55,504 nucleotides of DNA, from contig CACMJW010000007.1 of assembly GCA_902614125.1 (NCBI GenBank), positions 1-55,504 of the forward strand, written 5' to 3'. Both the position numbers and the translations under genes were made by a program. Origin of the DNA: an uncultured Pelagibacteraceae bacterium (lineage in GTDB: Bacteria; Pseudomonadota; Alphaproteobacteria; Pelagibacterales; Pelagibacteraceae). Every line of letters begins with the position of its first letter. Within the stretch, counting starts at the first letter, position 1. The notes below the pieces were generated by a model, which saw only the letters and a list, made by a program, of their open reading frames with translations, did not search any database and was not told the DNA's origin. Below are positions 1 to 8,361 of this stretch, piece by piece.

Positions 1-1101
1 TCCAATAATTTCATCTCTATCCATATAATAACCTTGAAGATGTCTATGTCCTGAATTTGGATCAAATTCAGTTCTTCCATGAAGCAATCTTCTATTATTA
101 AATGAAAAAATATCACCTGGTTCTAACCTAAAATTAATTTGGAATTTAGGATCATGCAATAAGTTGCCAAATCTGTGATGTGCTTTGTAAACAGAATCCA
201 TTTGGTCTGGATGACAATCCAAAGCGTCTAACGTTGCAATGCTATATCTGATATCATTATAATCTCCATCTTTAGTAAGAGATATTGCAGTTCCATGAAC
301 ACTTCTAATTGCTTCTTGAGTATAATCTTTATCTCTAAATTTTAGAGGTGTATTAACTAAGATATCAAATACATCTTTTTCGTTATTTCTTAAATAATCT
401 GCAACTGCAAAAGCATCTACAGCAGATGAGTCTCCACCTTTTGCAGAATTAACCAAACAATGTAAAAATTGGTAACCTGGTGGATTTTCAAACCAAGGTA
501 AATCCATATGATTTCTTAGAGCGTGCGCTGTGTAAGCTGAATTATTAGGTTTTGGAATATTGATAACCTCAAATGGAGTTTTAAAAAAAGTTTCTCTAGT
601 ATGACTAATTCTATTTAAAACCTTCAAACCTGAATTTTTTTCTACAGGTGCATTTTTAACTATTGCAATTCCAGTATAATGTAAAAGTTCTAACCATTTT
701 ATTAATCCAGCTTCTGAATTAATAATTTCATCATGTTCTATTTGAATTGTTTCTAAATTTTTTTCTAATGAGCTATCCCAAAGTTTGTAAGGTGAGATAT
801 ATTTTTTTTTGTTTTTGATTGTATAACAATTTTCTCTAAGCCATTTTGGGTCATAGTAACTAGTATGATCGCCCTCGCTCCATTCAATTTCAAGTTTTCC
901 ATCTGAGCTTACATTATATTTTTTTGGATTAATATTTTGTGATACTTCAAGAATGTTGAACATTCTATGTCTTGAATCTTTATCGTGTGCAGTAGGACAG
1001 TTATCTCTTAACCATAAATAATTAAATTTACTTTCCTCACCATCACTCCAAACTACTTTCAAATAAGTTGAGTTTTTTTCTAATTTAGAAATTGACTGCA
1101 T
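1..1101 (-). CDS. Gamma-butyrobetaine hydroxylase-like 2OG-Fe(II) oxygenase (C-terminus cut by window edge)
   Basis: Translating the minus strand from the ATG at 1101 gives 367 open codons that run off the left edge. The N-terminal ~90 residues look like the small zinc-binding (DUF971-type) domain of gamma-butyrobetaine dioxygenase (WLRDNCP at 30-36), followed by a TauD/CAS-like domain. The iron facial triad is H198-x-D200 and H341, with R353 placed to bind 2-oxoglutarate; the spacing closely follows human BBOX1. The family hydroxylates gamma-butyrobetaine to L-carnitine, and a close relative, TmpA, hydroxylates trimethylaminoethylphosphonate. The carnitine-to-betaine genes 6-10 kb away support the carnitine role. 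The usual C-x-C-x-x-C zinc cluster is reduced to C35 with a nearby H39. No clear ribosome binding site precedes the start. Substrate is inferred; family membership is firm. Confidence 0.85.
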   Translation of the reverse strand, partial: MQSISKLEKNSTYLKVVWSDGEESKFNYLWLRDNCPTAHDKDSRHRMFNILEVSQNINPKKYNVSSDGKLEIEWSEGDHTSYYDPKWLRENCYTIKNKKKYISPYKLWDSSLEKNLETIQIEHDEIINSEAGLIKWLELLHYTGIAIVKNAPVEKNSGLKVLNRISHTRETFFKTPFEVINIPKPNNSAYTAHALRNHMDLPWFENPPGYQFLHCLVNSAKGGDSSAVDAFAVADYLRNNEKDVFDILVNTPLKFRDKDYTQEAIRSVHGTAISLTKDGDYNDIRYSIATLDALDCHPDQMDSVYKAHHRFGNLLHDPKFQINFRLEPGDIFSFNNRRLLHGRTEFDPNSGHRHLQGYYMDRDEIIG

Positions 1102-1281
1102 AGACCAATATTTAACTAAACTTATAATGTTTTCAATTCAATTAATAGTTGTAATTTAATTTTTGAATTTTTTTACAAAATTTTGGAAAAAAATTAATTA
1201 ATAATGCTGAATAAAAGTCTATCTTAAATACTAAGAAACTTTACAAAGGAGATCTCCAACTGTTAGAAATGTCGAAAAATA
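1102..1281. promoter_or_regulatory. Divergent intergenic region between the BBOX-like gene and proV
   Basis: This 180-base AT-rich spacer separates two divergent genes and should hold both promoters. It contains a Shine-Dalgarno-like AAAGGAG at 1245-1251, merged into the palindrome GGAGATCTCC. That site lies 30 bases before the proV ATG, too far for normal initiation. An ATG at 1269 opens a 10-codon ORF that overlaps the proV start out of frame. A leader peptide is possible but not shown. Confidence 0.4.
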
Positions 1282-2307
1282 ATGTCAAAAATAGAAATTA
1301 ATAACGTTTATAAAATATTTGGTCCAAAACCTAATCAAGTCTTGGAAATGGTTAAAGGTGGATCAGGTAAAGATGAAATTCTAGAAAAAACAGGACATAC
1401 AGTTGGCTTAGATAATGTTTCATTAAAAATTGAGGAAGGTGAAACCTTTGTTTGCATGGGATTATCGGGTTCAGGAAAATCAACTCTTATAAGACATTTA
1501 AATAGACTAATCGATCCTACCGATGGTGAAATATTAGTTGAGGGCACAAATGTTATGAGCCTTAATAAAGAAAAATTAATTGAATTTAGAAGACACAAAA
1601 TGAGTATGGTGTTTCAAAGATTTGGTTTGTTCCCACATAAAACTGTTTTGCAAAACGTTGGCTATGGACTTGAAATGCAAGGCATTGATCCTGAAAAAAG
1701 AAATTCTGTTGCAATGGAAAAAATAGAAGCTGTAGGATTAAGTGGATTTGAAAACCAATATCCAAATCAATTGTCAGGTGGTATGCAACAACGAGTTGGT
1801 TTAGCGCGAGCTTTAGCAACTGATACTGACATCATGTTAATGGATGAAGCATTTTCTGCATTAGATCCATTAATTCGAAGTGATATGCAAAAACAATTAT
1901 TAGATCTTCAAGCTCAATTGAAAAAAACAATAGTTTTTATTACTCACGATTTAGACGAGTCTTTAAGATTAGGAGATCATATTGGTATTTTAAATGCTGG
2001 AAAACTTGTTCAAGTAGGAACCCCTGTTGAAATTGTGATGAACCCAGCTGATGATTATGTAGAAGCATTTGTTAAAGATGTAAATAGAGCAAAAGTTCTT
2101 AAAGCAAAAATAATTATGAAAAGCGCCAATGAAGTTAATGGAATTGATAAAAATAATCTTATTAAGGTTGGTGAAGATCAATTTATTGAGGAGTTTTTAC
2201 CTCAAGTAGTTTGTACCAATGCGAATTGTGAAGTAGTAGATAAACAAGGAAATATTAAAGGATATATAACAAATAAAGAATTGCAAAAATCTTTAACTAG
2301 ATCATAA
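1282..2307 (+). CDS. proV: Glycine betaine/proline-type ABC transporter ATP-binding protein
   Basis: This is the ATPase subunit of a quaternary-amine importer (ProV/OpuAA family). It has Walker A GLSGSGKST at 60-68, signature LSGGMQQ at 164-170 and a Walker B of IMLMDEA followed by FSALD. Its long N-terminal segment before the nucleotide-binding domain is typical of ProV, where DEILEKTG precedes the core. The ~75-residue C-terminal tail looks like a reduced CBS region (CEVVDKQGNIKGYI). A stop at 1264-1266 rules out an upstream start, so ATG 1282 is the first possible start. No permease (ProW) or binding protein (ProX) follows; the partners must lie elsewhere. Neighbouring carnitine genes suggest betaine, carnitine or gamma-butyrobetaine as cargo. 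Confidence 0.88.
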   Translation: MSKIEINNVYKIFGPKPNQVLEMVKGGSGKDEILEKTGHTVGLDNVSLKIEEGETFVCMGLSGSGKSTLIRHLNRLIDPTDGEILVEGTNVMSLNKEKLIEFRRHKMSMVFQRFGLFPHKTVLQNVGYGLEMQGIDPEKRNSVAMEKIEAVGLSGFENQYPNQLSGGMQQRVGLARALATDTDIMLMDEAFSALDPLIRSDMQKQLLDLQAQLKKTIVFITHDLDESLRLGDHIGILNAGKLVQVGTPVEIVMNPADDYVEAFVKDVNRAKVLKAKIIMKSANEVNGIDKNNLIKVGEDQFIEEFLPQVVCTNANCEVVDKQGNIKGYITNKELQKSLTRS

Positions 2308-2316
2308 TATCCTTAT

Positions 2317-3168
2317 ATGTCTAAAAATTTAAAAGACATTATTGATTTAAATAAGTACCCTATCCACGATTTAAATTCTCCAAAAACTAAAAGTATTATA
2401 GAAAAATGTAAAAGTGATTTAGAGCAAGATAGTTGCTCTACTCTACCTGACTTTATTTTACCTAACTCATTAAAAATAATGAATAATGAATTAGAGCAAC
2501 AGTTAAATGAAGTTTATATGTCTAAAGAAAGTATCAATGCTTATCTTTATGCAAAAGATGATCCATCTTTACCAAAAGATCATCCAAAAAGAACTTTTAT
2601 GAATAGATATAACGGATATTTAAACTCTGACTGTTTTTCAGAAAATTCTGAGATGAAATTTTTATATGAAACCAAAGAATTATTAAATTTTGTATCTGCT
2701 TGTTTAGGTGTTTCACCTATTTATAGATGGGCAGATCCTTTAGCATGTCATGCTTACAATGTGATGAAACCTGAAGGTATTTTGCCTTGGCATTTTGATA
2801 GTTGTGAATTTACTTTAAGTTTAATGATACAAAAACCTGAGAAAGGTGGCATATTTGAATACTGTCCAAATATAAGAGAACCTGGAAATGAAAATTTTGA
2901 AGAAGTTAAAAAAGTATTAAATGGAGATCGCACAAGAGTGAAACAGCTTAAGCTTGAACCAGGTGATTTACAAATTTTTAAAGGCAGATTTACATTGCAT
3001 AGAGTGACAAAAATTGAGGGAAATTCATCGAGATATATGTGTATTCCTGCTTATGTTTTGGACCCCCACAGAGTAAATACACCTGAACATTCAAAAGCAA
3101 TTTATGGAAAAGCACTACCAATCCATTATGAGAGAAATACAGCAAGATCAGATGGTCTTGCAGATTAA
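2317..3168 (+). CDS. 2OG-Fe(II) oxygenase, possibly HalD/BesD-like but with a hydroxylase-type triad
   Basis: This 283-residue protein shows a cupin-fold oxygenase core. H159-F-D161 and H228 (RFTLHRVT) form the iron triad, and R239 sits at the expected 2-oxoglutarate position. The overall pattern (RYNGYLN, WHFDSCEFT, GDLQIFKGR, LHRVT) reminds me of the HalD/BesD amino-acid halogenase group. Halogenases replace the triad aspartate with Gly or Ala; here Asp161 is present, so hydroxylation or another oxidation is expected. The stop codon overlaps the start of the next gene (TAATG), so it is translationally coupled to the FrhB-like ORF. The substrate is unknown, possibly an amino acid or quaternary amine. 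Confidence 0.7.
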   Translation: MSKNLKDIIDLNKYPIHDLNSPKTKSIIEKCKSDLEQDSCSTLPDFILPNSLKIMNNELEQQLNEVYMSKESINAYLYAKDDPSLPKDHPKRTFMNRYNGYLNSDCFSENSEMKFLYETKELLNFVSACLGVSPIYRWADPLACHAYNVMKPEGILPWHFDSCEFTLSLMIQKPEKGGIFEYCPNIREPGNENFEEVKKVLNGDRTRVKQLKLEPGDLQIFKGRFTLHRVTKIEGNSSRYMCIPAYVLDPHRVNTPEHSKAIYGKALPIHYERNTARSDGLAD

Positions 3169-3368
3169 TGTCTCAAATAAACAGCCTATCAGATATTACA
3201 AACAATGGTTTATGCATTGGTTGTGGAATATGTCAAAGCCTTGTTGGAACAGACAAAATTTCTATCTCAATGTCTAAAAAAGGAAGGCTAGAGCCAAAGG
3301 CAATCAAACCCTTATCTAATTTAGAATTTGAAAAAATAAAAAAAAACATGTCCAGGAGTTATTGTTGA
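3168..3368 (+). CDS. N-terminal fragment of FrhB/FdhB-like coenzyme F420 hydrogenase beta-subunit family protein (frameshifted)
   Basis: This fragment of 66 residues carries an iron-sulfur cysteine cluster, C-IGC-GIC, near residues 17-23. It ends at a stop just after a run of nine A at 3338-3346. Reading one base further on, the +1 frame continues as KKTCPGVIVEGLPQTEV straight into the next ORF. That restores the CPG motif expected in this family, so 3168-4389 is one gene interrupted by a single-base frameshift. The extra A could be a sequencing error, a true mutation or a slippage site. The start overlaps the upstream stop (TAATG). Confidence 0.7.
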   Translation: MSQINSLSDITNNGLCIGCGICQSLVGTDKISISMSKKGRLEPKAIKPLSNLEFEKIKKNMSRSYC

Positions 3369-3372
3369 AGGG

Positions 3373-4389
3373 TTGCCACAAACAGAAGTAAATAATAATT
3401 CAAAGCATGATTTAATCTGGGGGTATTACAATTCTTTATTTTATGCTTGGTCTACTGATAAAGATATCCGGTTTCAAAGCTCCACTGGAGGTTTATTGAA
3501 TGGTTTATCTTTATATTTATTAGAGACAAATAAGGTTGATTTTGTTCTTCACACCGCTGGGGATCCTGATAACCCAATGAGAAGTCTTCCTAAGTTTAGT
3601 TATACCAAAAAAGATTTATTAAGTTGTGAAAGTCGATCGAGATATGGGCCTGCTTCACCTTTAAGTAAATTTAATGAAGCTTTAGATACAAATAAGAAAT
3701 TTGTATTTGTTGGAAAGCCATGTGATATCTCTGCTATAAGACAACTCTCTAAAATAGATGAAAGAGTAAATAAACAATGTCTGTATTTGTTAACGCTCGT
3801 GTGTGGTGGATCAACCGAATTTACTAAATCTCAAGATTTTATAAACAGCTTTAACGTTAAAGAAGAGGAATTAGATATATTTAGATATAGAGGATATGGA
3901 AATCCTGGACTTATGTATATTAAAACAAAAGATGGTAGAGAGCATGATAAAGAATATAATTCCTTTTGGGGTGATGAAAGCAATTGGAGAGTTCATTTTA
4001 GATGTAAAATTTGCCCTGACGCAATAGGAGAATGTTCTGATTTAGCAGCTCTTGATACATGGCAAGGTGGATCGCCAGCTGGAGAAGATGAGGGCTTTAA
4101 TGCTGTAATTGCTAGAACAGAAAAAGGGATAAATTTATTAAACGATGCAATTAAAGCTGGCTATATTGAAAAAGGTGATGATTTGAGCATTGATGATATT
4201 AATGATTTTCAGCCTCACCAGCTAAATAAGAAGAAAGCTGTTTATGCAAGACATCTTGGATTAAAGAAAAATAACTTACCAACTCCCCAAACTCAAAGAT
4301 TAAGAATAAAAGAAATATATGATAATAATGATAAAAAATTTAACAGTATTGAAGAAGAAGGCATAACTAGCAGAGTTGAGAAAATTTAA
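3373..4389 (+). CDS. C-terminal part of FrhB/FdhB-like oxidoreductase (frameshifted with 3168-3368)
   Basis: This is the 338-residue main body of an FrhB_FdhB-type protein, an iron-sulfur flavoprotein family that moves electrons between F420, ferredoxin or other carriers. Conserved elements include SSTGG near residue 37, SRYGP, VGKPCDISAIRQL, a Cys-containing FRCKICPDAIGECSDLA segment and DTWQGGSP. The TTG at 3373 is only the first permissible start in this frame; the natural start is almost certainly ATG 3168 in the upstream frame. The stop is followed at once by the SDR gene, so it lies in the same operon as the 2OG oxygenase. The reaction in this organism is unknown, since bacteria of this type are not expected to use F420 in the archaeal way. 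Confidence 0.75.
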   Translation: MPQTEVNNNSKHDLIWGYYNSLFYAWSTDKDIRFQSSTGGLLNGLSLYLLETNKVDFVLHTAGDPDNPMRSLPKFSYTKKDLLSCESRSRYGPASPLSKFNEALDTNKKFVFVGKPCDISAIRQLSKIDERVNKQCLYLLTLVCGGSTEFTKSQDFINSFNVKEEELDIFRYRGYGNPGLMYIKTKDGREHDKEYNSFWGDESNWRVHFRCKICPDAIGECSDLAALDTWQGGSPAGEDEGFNAVIARTEKGINLLNDAIKAGYIEKGDDLSIDDINDFQPHQLNKKKAVYARHLGLKKNNLPTPQTQRLRIKEIYDNNDKKFNSIEEEGITSRVEKI

Positions 4390-5172
4390 ATGTCATCGTT
4401 AAAAAATAAAAAAATAATTATTTCAGCAGGTGCTTCAGGTATAGGTTGGGCAACTACAAAAGTATGTTTAGAAAAAGGAGCGACTGTTTTTATTTGTGAC
4501 ATAGATAAAAAATATTTATCTAAAGCAAAAAAACATAAACAAAATAATAAAAAGCTTTTTGTTTATGAGTGTGATGCCTCAAATGAAAAAGCAGTGAAAG
4601 ATTTATTTTTAAAAATAAATAAAAAAACCAAAAAAATTGATTGCTTAATAAATAATGTTGGTATTGCAGGACCAACTGGAACTATAGAAAAATTAAAATC
4701 AAAAGATTGGGAAAATACTTTAAAAGTAAATGTGATAAGTCATTTTCATTTCTCTAAACTTTCAATTCCAATGCTTAAAAAAAATAAAGGTGGATCAATA
4801 ATTAATCTGTCCTCTACTGCTGGGATTTTTGGTTTTCCACTAAGATCGCCGTATGCAGCAAGTAAATGGGCTGTAGTTGGAATGACAAAAACACTGGCAA
4901 TGGAATTAGGAAAATTTAACATAAGAGTGAATGTAATATGCCCAGGAACAATTAAAGGTGACAGGATGAAAAGAGTAATTAAAGATAAGGCAAAATTTCT
5001 TAAAGTTTCGAAAAAGTTAATTGAAAAAGAATTTATTTCAATGACCTCAATGAATACTTGGGTTTATGAGGAGGATATCGGAAAAATGTGCAGTTTTTTA
5101 ATTTCAGATGATTCTTTACGAATATCAGGTCAGATTATAAGTATTGATGGCGATACCTTAAGAATGCACTAG
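4390..5172 (+). CDS. Short-chain dehydrogenase/reductase (SDR)
   Basis: This is a 260-residue classical SDR with the NAD(P)-binding motif GASGIGW at 14-20, NNVG at 88-91 and the catalytic set Ser142, Tyr155 and Lys159 in SSTAG and YAASK. The aspartate in CDID at the end of beta-2 favours NAD over NADP. It directly abuts the FrhB-like gene, so it is probably the last gene of the operon starting at proV. It converges on the hydrolase at 5178 with only 5 bases between. It likely oxidises or reduces a secondary alcohol; the substrate cannot be read from sequence. Confidence 0.85.
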   Translation: MSSLKNKKIIISAGASGIGWATTKVCLEKGATVFICDIDKKYLSKAKKHKQNNKKLFVYECDASNEKAVKDLFLKINKKTKKIDCLINNVGIAGPTGTIEKLKSKDWENTLKVNVISHFHFSKLSIPMLKKNKGGSIINLSSTAGIFGFPLRSPYAASKWAVVGMTKTLAMELGKFNIRVNVICPGTIKGDRMKRVIKDKAKFLKVSKKLIEKEFISMTSMNTWVYEEDIGKMCSFLISDDSLRISGQIISIDGDTLRMH

Positions 5173-5177
5173 AAATA

Positions 5178-5954
5178 TCAAATGGAGCTCAAAAAATTAA
5201 TTAAATTTTTTGACACTTGATCCGGTGCCTCAATTAAAAAAGAGTGTTTAACCTCGGGGACAATTACTAATTTTGAGTTTTCCATTTCATTAAACATTTT
5301 ATTGTTATGATAAGGAGAGCAGCCTCCATCATTTTCTCCAGTCATTAATAAGCAAGGTTTTTTAATATTCTTTAACCAAGTTATCATTTCTGTTTCAGCA
5401 TAAATTTTAAAAACATTTATAAAAACCTCTTTGTCCGTATTTATAACCTGTTCCAACCTTTTTTTTACCAAATCTGGGTTTTCTGAAATAAATTTTTCAG
5501 TAAACCAGCGTGATGTTAAATTTTTAAGTGTTTCTCTAACTCCTTTAATTTCAAGATCAGAAATAATTTTCCAAACTTTTTTACTATCTTCATCAGATCT
5601 ACCGGCCACTGTTGAAAGTAAACCAACTGATAAAACTCTATCTGGATATTTTATTGCATAGGCAGGAGATATCATTCCTCCTAGAGAGTGACCAAAAAAA
5701 TGAGCTGTTTCTATTTTAGTTTTCTCTCTAATCCTTTCCAAATCTAAAACAAGATCATCAAGATTAAAATCTTTATTTGTTACAGGTGATTTACCATGGC
5801 CTCTTAAATCGTATGTAATAACTGTAAATTTTTCTAAGAGTTTTGGCTTTATAAATCTCCATGCATCTTCTGCAGCACCAACTCCATGAGTTAAAAAAAT
5901 TGCCGGACCTGAACCCTCAATTGAATAATTGCAATCTAGTGCTCCTGATTTCAT
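5178..5954 (-). CDS. Alpha/beta-fold hydrolase
   Basis: This 258-residue hydrolase has an oxyanion-hole HGVG at 23-26, nucleophile elbow GHSLGG with Ser90, a likely acid Asp209 (TGENDGG) and His237 (VKHSFL). It resembles 3-oxoadipate enol-lactonases and related carboxylesterases. It follows the luciferase-like monooxygenase gene by 5 bases on the same strand, so a product of that enzyme is a reasonable substrate. A similar monooxygenase-hydrolase pairing recurs at 18.6-22.9 kb. Confidence 0.82.
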   Translation of the reverse strand: MKSGALDCNYSIEGSGPAIFLTHGVGAAEDAWRFIKPKLLEKFTVITYDLRGHGKSPVTNKDFNLDDLVLDLERIREKTKIETAHFFGHSLGGMISPAYAIKYPDRVLSVGLLSTVAGRSDEDSKKVWKIISDLEIKGVRETLKNLTSRWFTEKFISENPDLVKKRLEQVINTDKEVFINVFKIYAETEMITWLKNIKKPCLLMTGENDGGCSPYHNNKMFNEMENSKLVIVPEVKHSFLIEAPDQVSKNLINFLSSI

Positions 5955-5959
5955 TAAAA

Positions 5960-6994
5960 CTATGCAACTTTGATGTTCGACTTTTTAAAATACGGTATAA
6001 TATTTTCGCCTATTCTTTGCATTGATTGTTCTAAATCATTTTGTGACTGTCCAAAACTTGAACTAAGTATAACTTCATCTACACCTGACTCGGCATAAAG
6101 GCTTAGTTTATCTATCATTTCATTTAATGTGCAAATCAATAAATTATCTTTAAGTTCTTCTACAGATTGCTTTCTTGGTAAAGGTTCAACGCTACCCGAT
6201 TTAACTTTTCCAGGCCCGGTGAACATATTATCAAATCTTTTATAGTATCCGTGTGCCATTTTAATTTTCTCTTTTGCATCATTATCGTCTTTAGCTAAAT
6301 AAGCCATTCTTTGCATAGATAATTTTAATAACTTTCCTTTTTCTCCCAATATCTCGCATCCTTCTTTAAATGCACTTACTCTACTTAGTAATAGTTCCTT
6401 ATTTCCTGACAACACAGTTGACTGAACATGAAAGCCTCTAGATGCAGCATCTTTAATACTTTCTAAATTCATTGCTGCAACCATCATTTGAACTGGATTA
6501 CTTATTGGTCTTGGCATAATTGTTATTGATTCAAAATTATAAAATTTTCCCTGATACGATACCTCTTTGTCTTTTAATAATAATTGTAAGACCTCCAATG
6601 ATTCTACAAATTTTTCTTTAGATGTTTCAATAGGTGTTCCAAGTCTTTCCATTTCCCATGGAAATGCTCCTCTTCCTACGCCAAGTATTAATCTTCCATC
6701 TGTTAAAATATCTGCCGTAGTTACTTCACCAGCATAAGTTCTCATGTCATGAATCGGTAGCACCACAATCCCAGTTGTAATATTTATTTTTTTAGTAATT
6801 GAGGCGATTTTTACTGCCATCTGTAATGGAGACGGCATCATTAAAAGATTGATTAAGTGATGTTCAGGAATTGACACAGTTGCATAACCACACTTTTCTG
6901 CAAGAACACTCTCCTTTAACATATTTTCAAAGTGAACCTTTGAACCAATATTAACGTTAGGCATATAACTTGTTAAAAAATGGTTAAATTCCAT
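5960..6994 (-). CDS. Luciferase-like (LLM class) flavin-dependent monooxygenase
   Basis: This 344-residue LLM-family TIM barrel has the usual N-terminal pattern: CGYATVSIPEHH at about 35-46, then ITTGIVVLPIHDMRTYAGEV and a LILGVGRG phosphate-binding loop. Members use reduced FMN and oxygen to oxidise diverse organic substrates. It sits between a GFA-family gene and an alpha/beta hydrolase on the minus strand, in an operon that also contains carnitine dehydrogenase and BKACE. The substrate is not evident. Confidence 0.85.
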   Translation of the reverse strand: MEFNHFLTSYMPNVNIGSKVHFENMLKESVLAEKCGYATVSIPEHHLINLLMMPSPLQMAVKIASITKKINITTGIVVLPIHDMRTYAGEVTTADILTDGRLILGVGRGAFPWEMERLGTPIETSKEKFVESLEVLQLLLKDKEVSYQGKFYNFESITIMPRPISNPVQMMVAAMNLESIKDAASRGFHVQSTVLSGNKELLLSRVSAFKEGCEILGEKGKLLKLSMQRMAYLAKDDNDAKEKIKMAHGYYKRFDNMFTGPGKVKSGSVEPLPRKQSVEELKDNLLICTLNEMIDKLSLYAESGVDEVILSSSFGQSQNDLEQSMQRIGENIIPYFKKSNIKVA

Positions 6995-7011
6995 AATTTT
7001 ATTTTATCATT

Positions 7012-7419
7012 TTAAATTTTAATATCATCATCTTTAATTTGTAAAAATGGGAAATGAGACTCTTTGAAATGTATATTCTCTGCTTTTTTCAAAAAACTTA
7101 TATCATCTAACAAACCGGCATAAAGATAATATTTTTTAAATTTCTCTACATAAGTTAAAATTGGTGCTGCACATTTTTCACAAAAATGTTTTTTTATCTT
7201 ATGTCCACTTCCTCCAGAATGTTCGTAAATTTTTAATTTAGATTTATCAACATCTATTGCGCCATCTCTAAGCAAAATAATTGTCATTATGCCACCTAAT
7301 TTTTTTCTACAATCAATACAGTGACAATTAAAAACTAATGGGATTTCATCTAGTTTAACTGTGAATTTAATTTCTCCACAAATGCATCCACCAGTTCTAT
7401 TAATCATTTTTTTTTCCAT
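7012..7419 (-). CDS. GFA/CENP-V family zinc protein
   Basis: This 135-residue protein has the complete cysteine set of the GFA (glutathione-dependent formaldehyde-activating) fold: C12-x-C14, C32-x-C34-x2-C37 and C80-x2-C83. The family binds zinc; one member is implicated in formaldehyde-glutathione adduct formation, but most are of unknown role. ATG at 7407 (MINRTGG) is an alternative start four codons in. It directly abuts carnitine dehydrogenase, so it is co-transcribed. Handling formaldehyde from demethylation of methylated amines would fit the setting, but this is inference. Confidence 0.8.
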   Translation of the reverse strand: MEKKMINRTGGCICGEIKFTVKLDEIPLVFNCHCIDCRKKLGGIMTIILLRDGAIDVDKSKLKIYEHSGGSGHKIKKHFCEKCAAPILTYVEKFKKYYLYAGLLDDISFLKKAENIHFKESHFPFLQIKDDDIKI

Positions 7420-8361
7420 TTATCTTAATTTTTTTTCGTATTTTTCTCTCATCATTTGTAGCTCAACTAAATATTCGTCTCTAATATTTGAAATCATTGA
7501 AACAGATTTTCCCTTTGATTGATTTTTTGTTCCACTAATTATTCTTGAAGATAAATTTTTAGTAAGTTTAGGAGCTTTTAGTTTGGTCCATGGAAGTTTA
7601 AGAGCTGGACCAAATTGTTCGAGCATATGTTTCATTCCAGCCTTTCCTCCTGCTAAGTGAAAAGTTAAAAAGGTACCCATTAAAGACCATCTTAATCCTG
7701 GTCCATCTTCAATAGCTCTATCTAAATCTTCAGTGGTAGCATATCCTTCATTAATTATATGAAGCCCCTCTCTCCACAAAGCTTCCTGCAATCTGTCAGA
7801 TAGATATCCTGGTAATTCTTTTTTTACCATTATCGGGTTCATTGAAATTGATTTATAAAATTTTTTAGCTTGATTGAGATAATTAATGCTCGTTTTTTTT
7901 CCAGGTACAATTTCAACCGCTGGCAAAAGATAAACAGGATTAAAAGGATGTCCTATAAGTGATCTTTGAGGATTTTTACATTTTGAATAAATTCTAGTAG
8001 GCAAAAGCCCGGATGAACTTGAAGATATAATTGCGTTTGGTTTTGCATAATTTCCAATTGTGCTCATTAATTTTGTTTTAAGAGCATAATTTTCAGTTGC
8101 ACATTCTTGAATAAAATCAGCATCCTTTAAAGTTTTCTCTAAGGACGTAAAATAATAAAAATTTTTTAAATTGAGTTTATTTTTTTTAAATAGTTTTTTT
8201 ACAAATGGCCAAGTTCTCTTAATTTCTTTAATTAAACTATTTTTAAGTTTTGGATCTTTATCAAATGCATAAACAATTTTATTATGTGCAAGGCACCTAA
8301 TGATCCAACCCGCTCCGATTACTCCAGTTCCTATAATTGCAACCTTTTTAATTGAAGGCAT
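7420..8361 (-). CDS. cdhA: L-carnitine 3-dehydrogenase (3-hydroxyacyl-CoA dehydrogenase fold)
   Basis: This 313-residue NAD-dependent dehydrogenase has GTGVIGAGW at 11-19, GHPFNPVYLLPAVEI and the C-terminal LPGYLSDRLQEALWREG with GPGLRWSLMG. These features are characteristic of the carnitine dehydrogenase branch rather than FadB-type enzymes. It oxidises L-carnitine to 3-dehydrocarnitine. Its start overlaps the BKACE stop by one base, so the two successive enzymes are translationally coupled. In many alphaproteobacteria this domain is fused to the betainyl-CoA thioesterase; here the thioesterase is a separate gene at 10011 on the other strand. Confidence 0.87.
   Translation of the reverse strand: MPSIKKVAIIGTGVIGAGWIIRCLAHNKIVYAFDKDPKLKNSLIKEIKRTWPFVKKLFKKNKLNLKNFYYFTSLEKTLKDADFIQECATENYALKTKLMSTIGNYAKPNAIISSSSSGLLPTRIYSKCKNPQRSLIGHPFNPVYLLPAVEIVPGKKTSINYLNQAKKFYKSISMNPIMVKKELPGYLSDRLQEALWREGLHIINEGYATTEDLDRAIEDGPGLRWSLMGTFLTFHLAGGKAGMKHMLEQFGPALKLPWTKLKAPKLTKNLSSRIISGTKNQSKGKSVSMISNIRDEYLVELQMMREKYEKKLR

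Noticed and set aside
3168..4389. A decayed pseudogene
   Set aside because: Apart from one base in an A tract, both halves are intact and conserved, so decay is not shown.
5191..5211. AT hairpin between convergent genes as a terminator
   Set aside because: It is built only of A and T with no G+C stem and lies within the hydrolase coding end, so base composition explains it.
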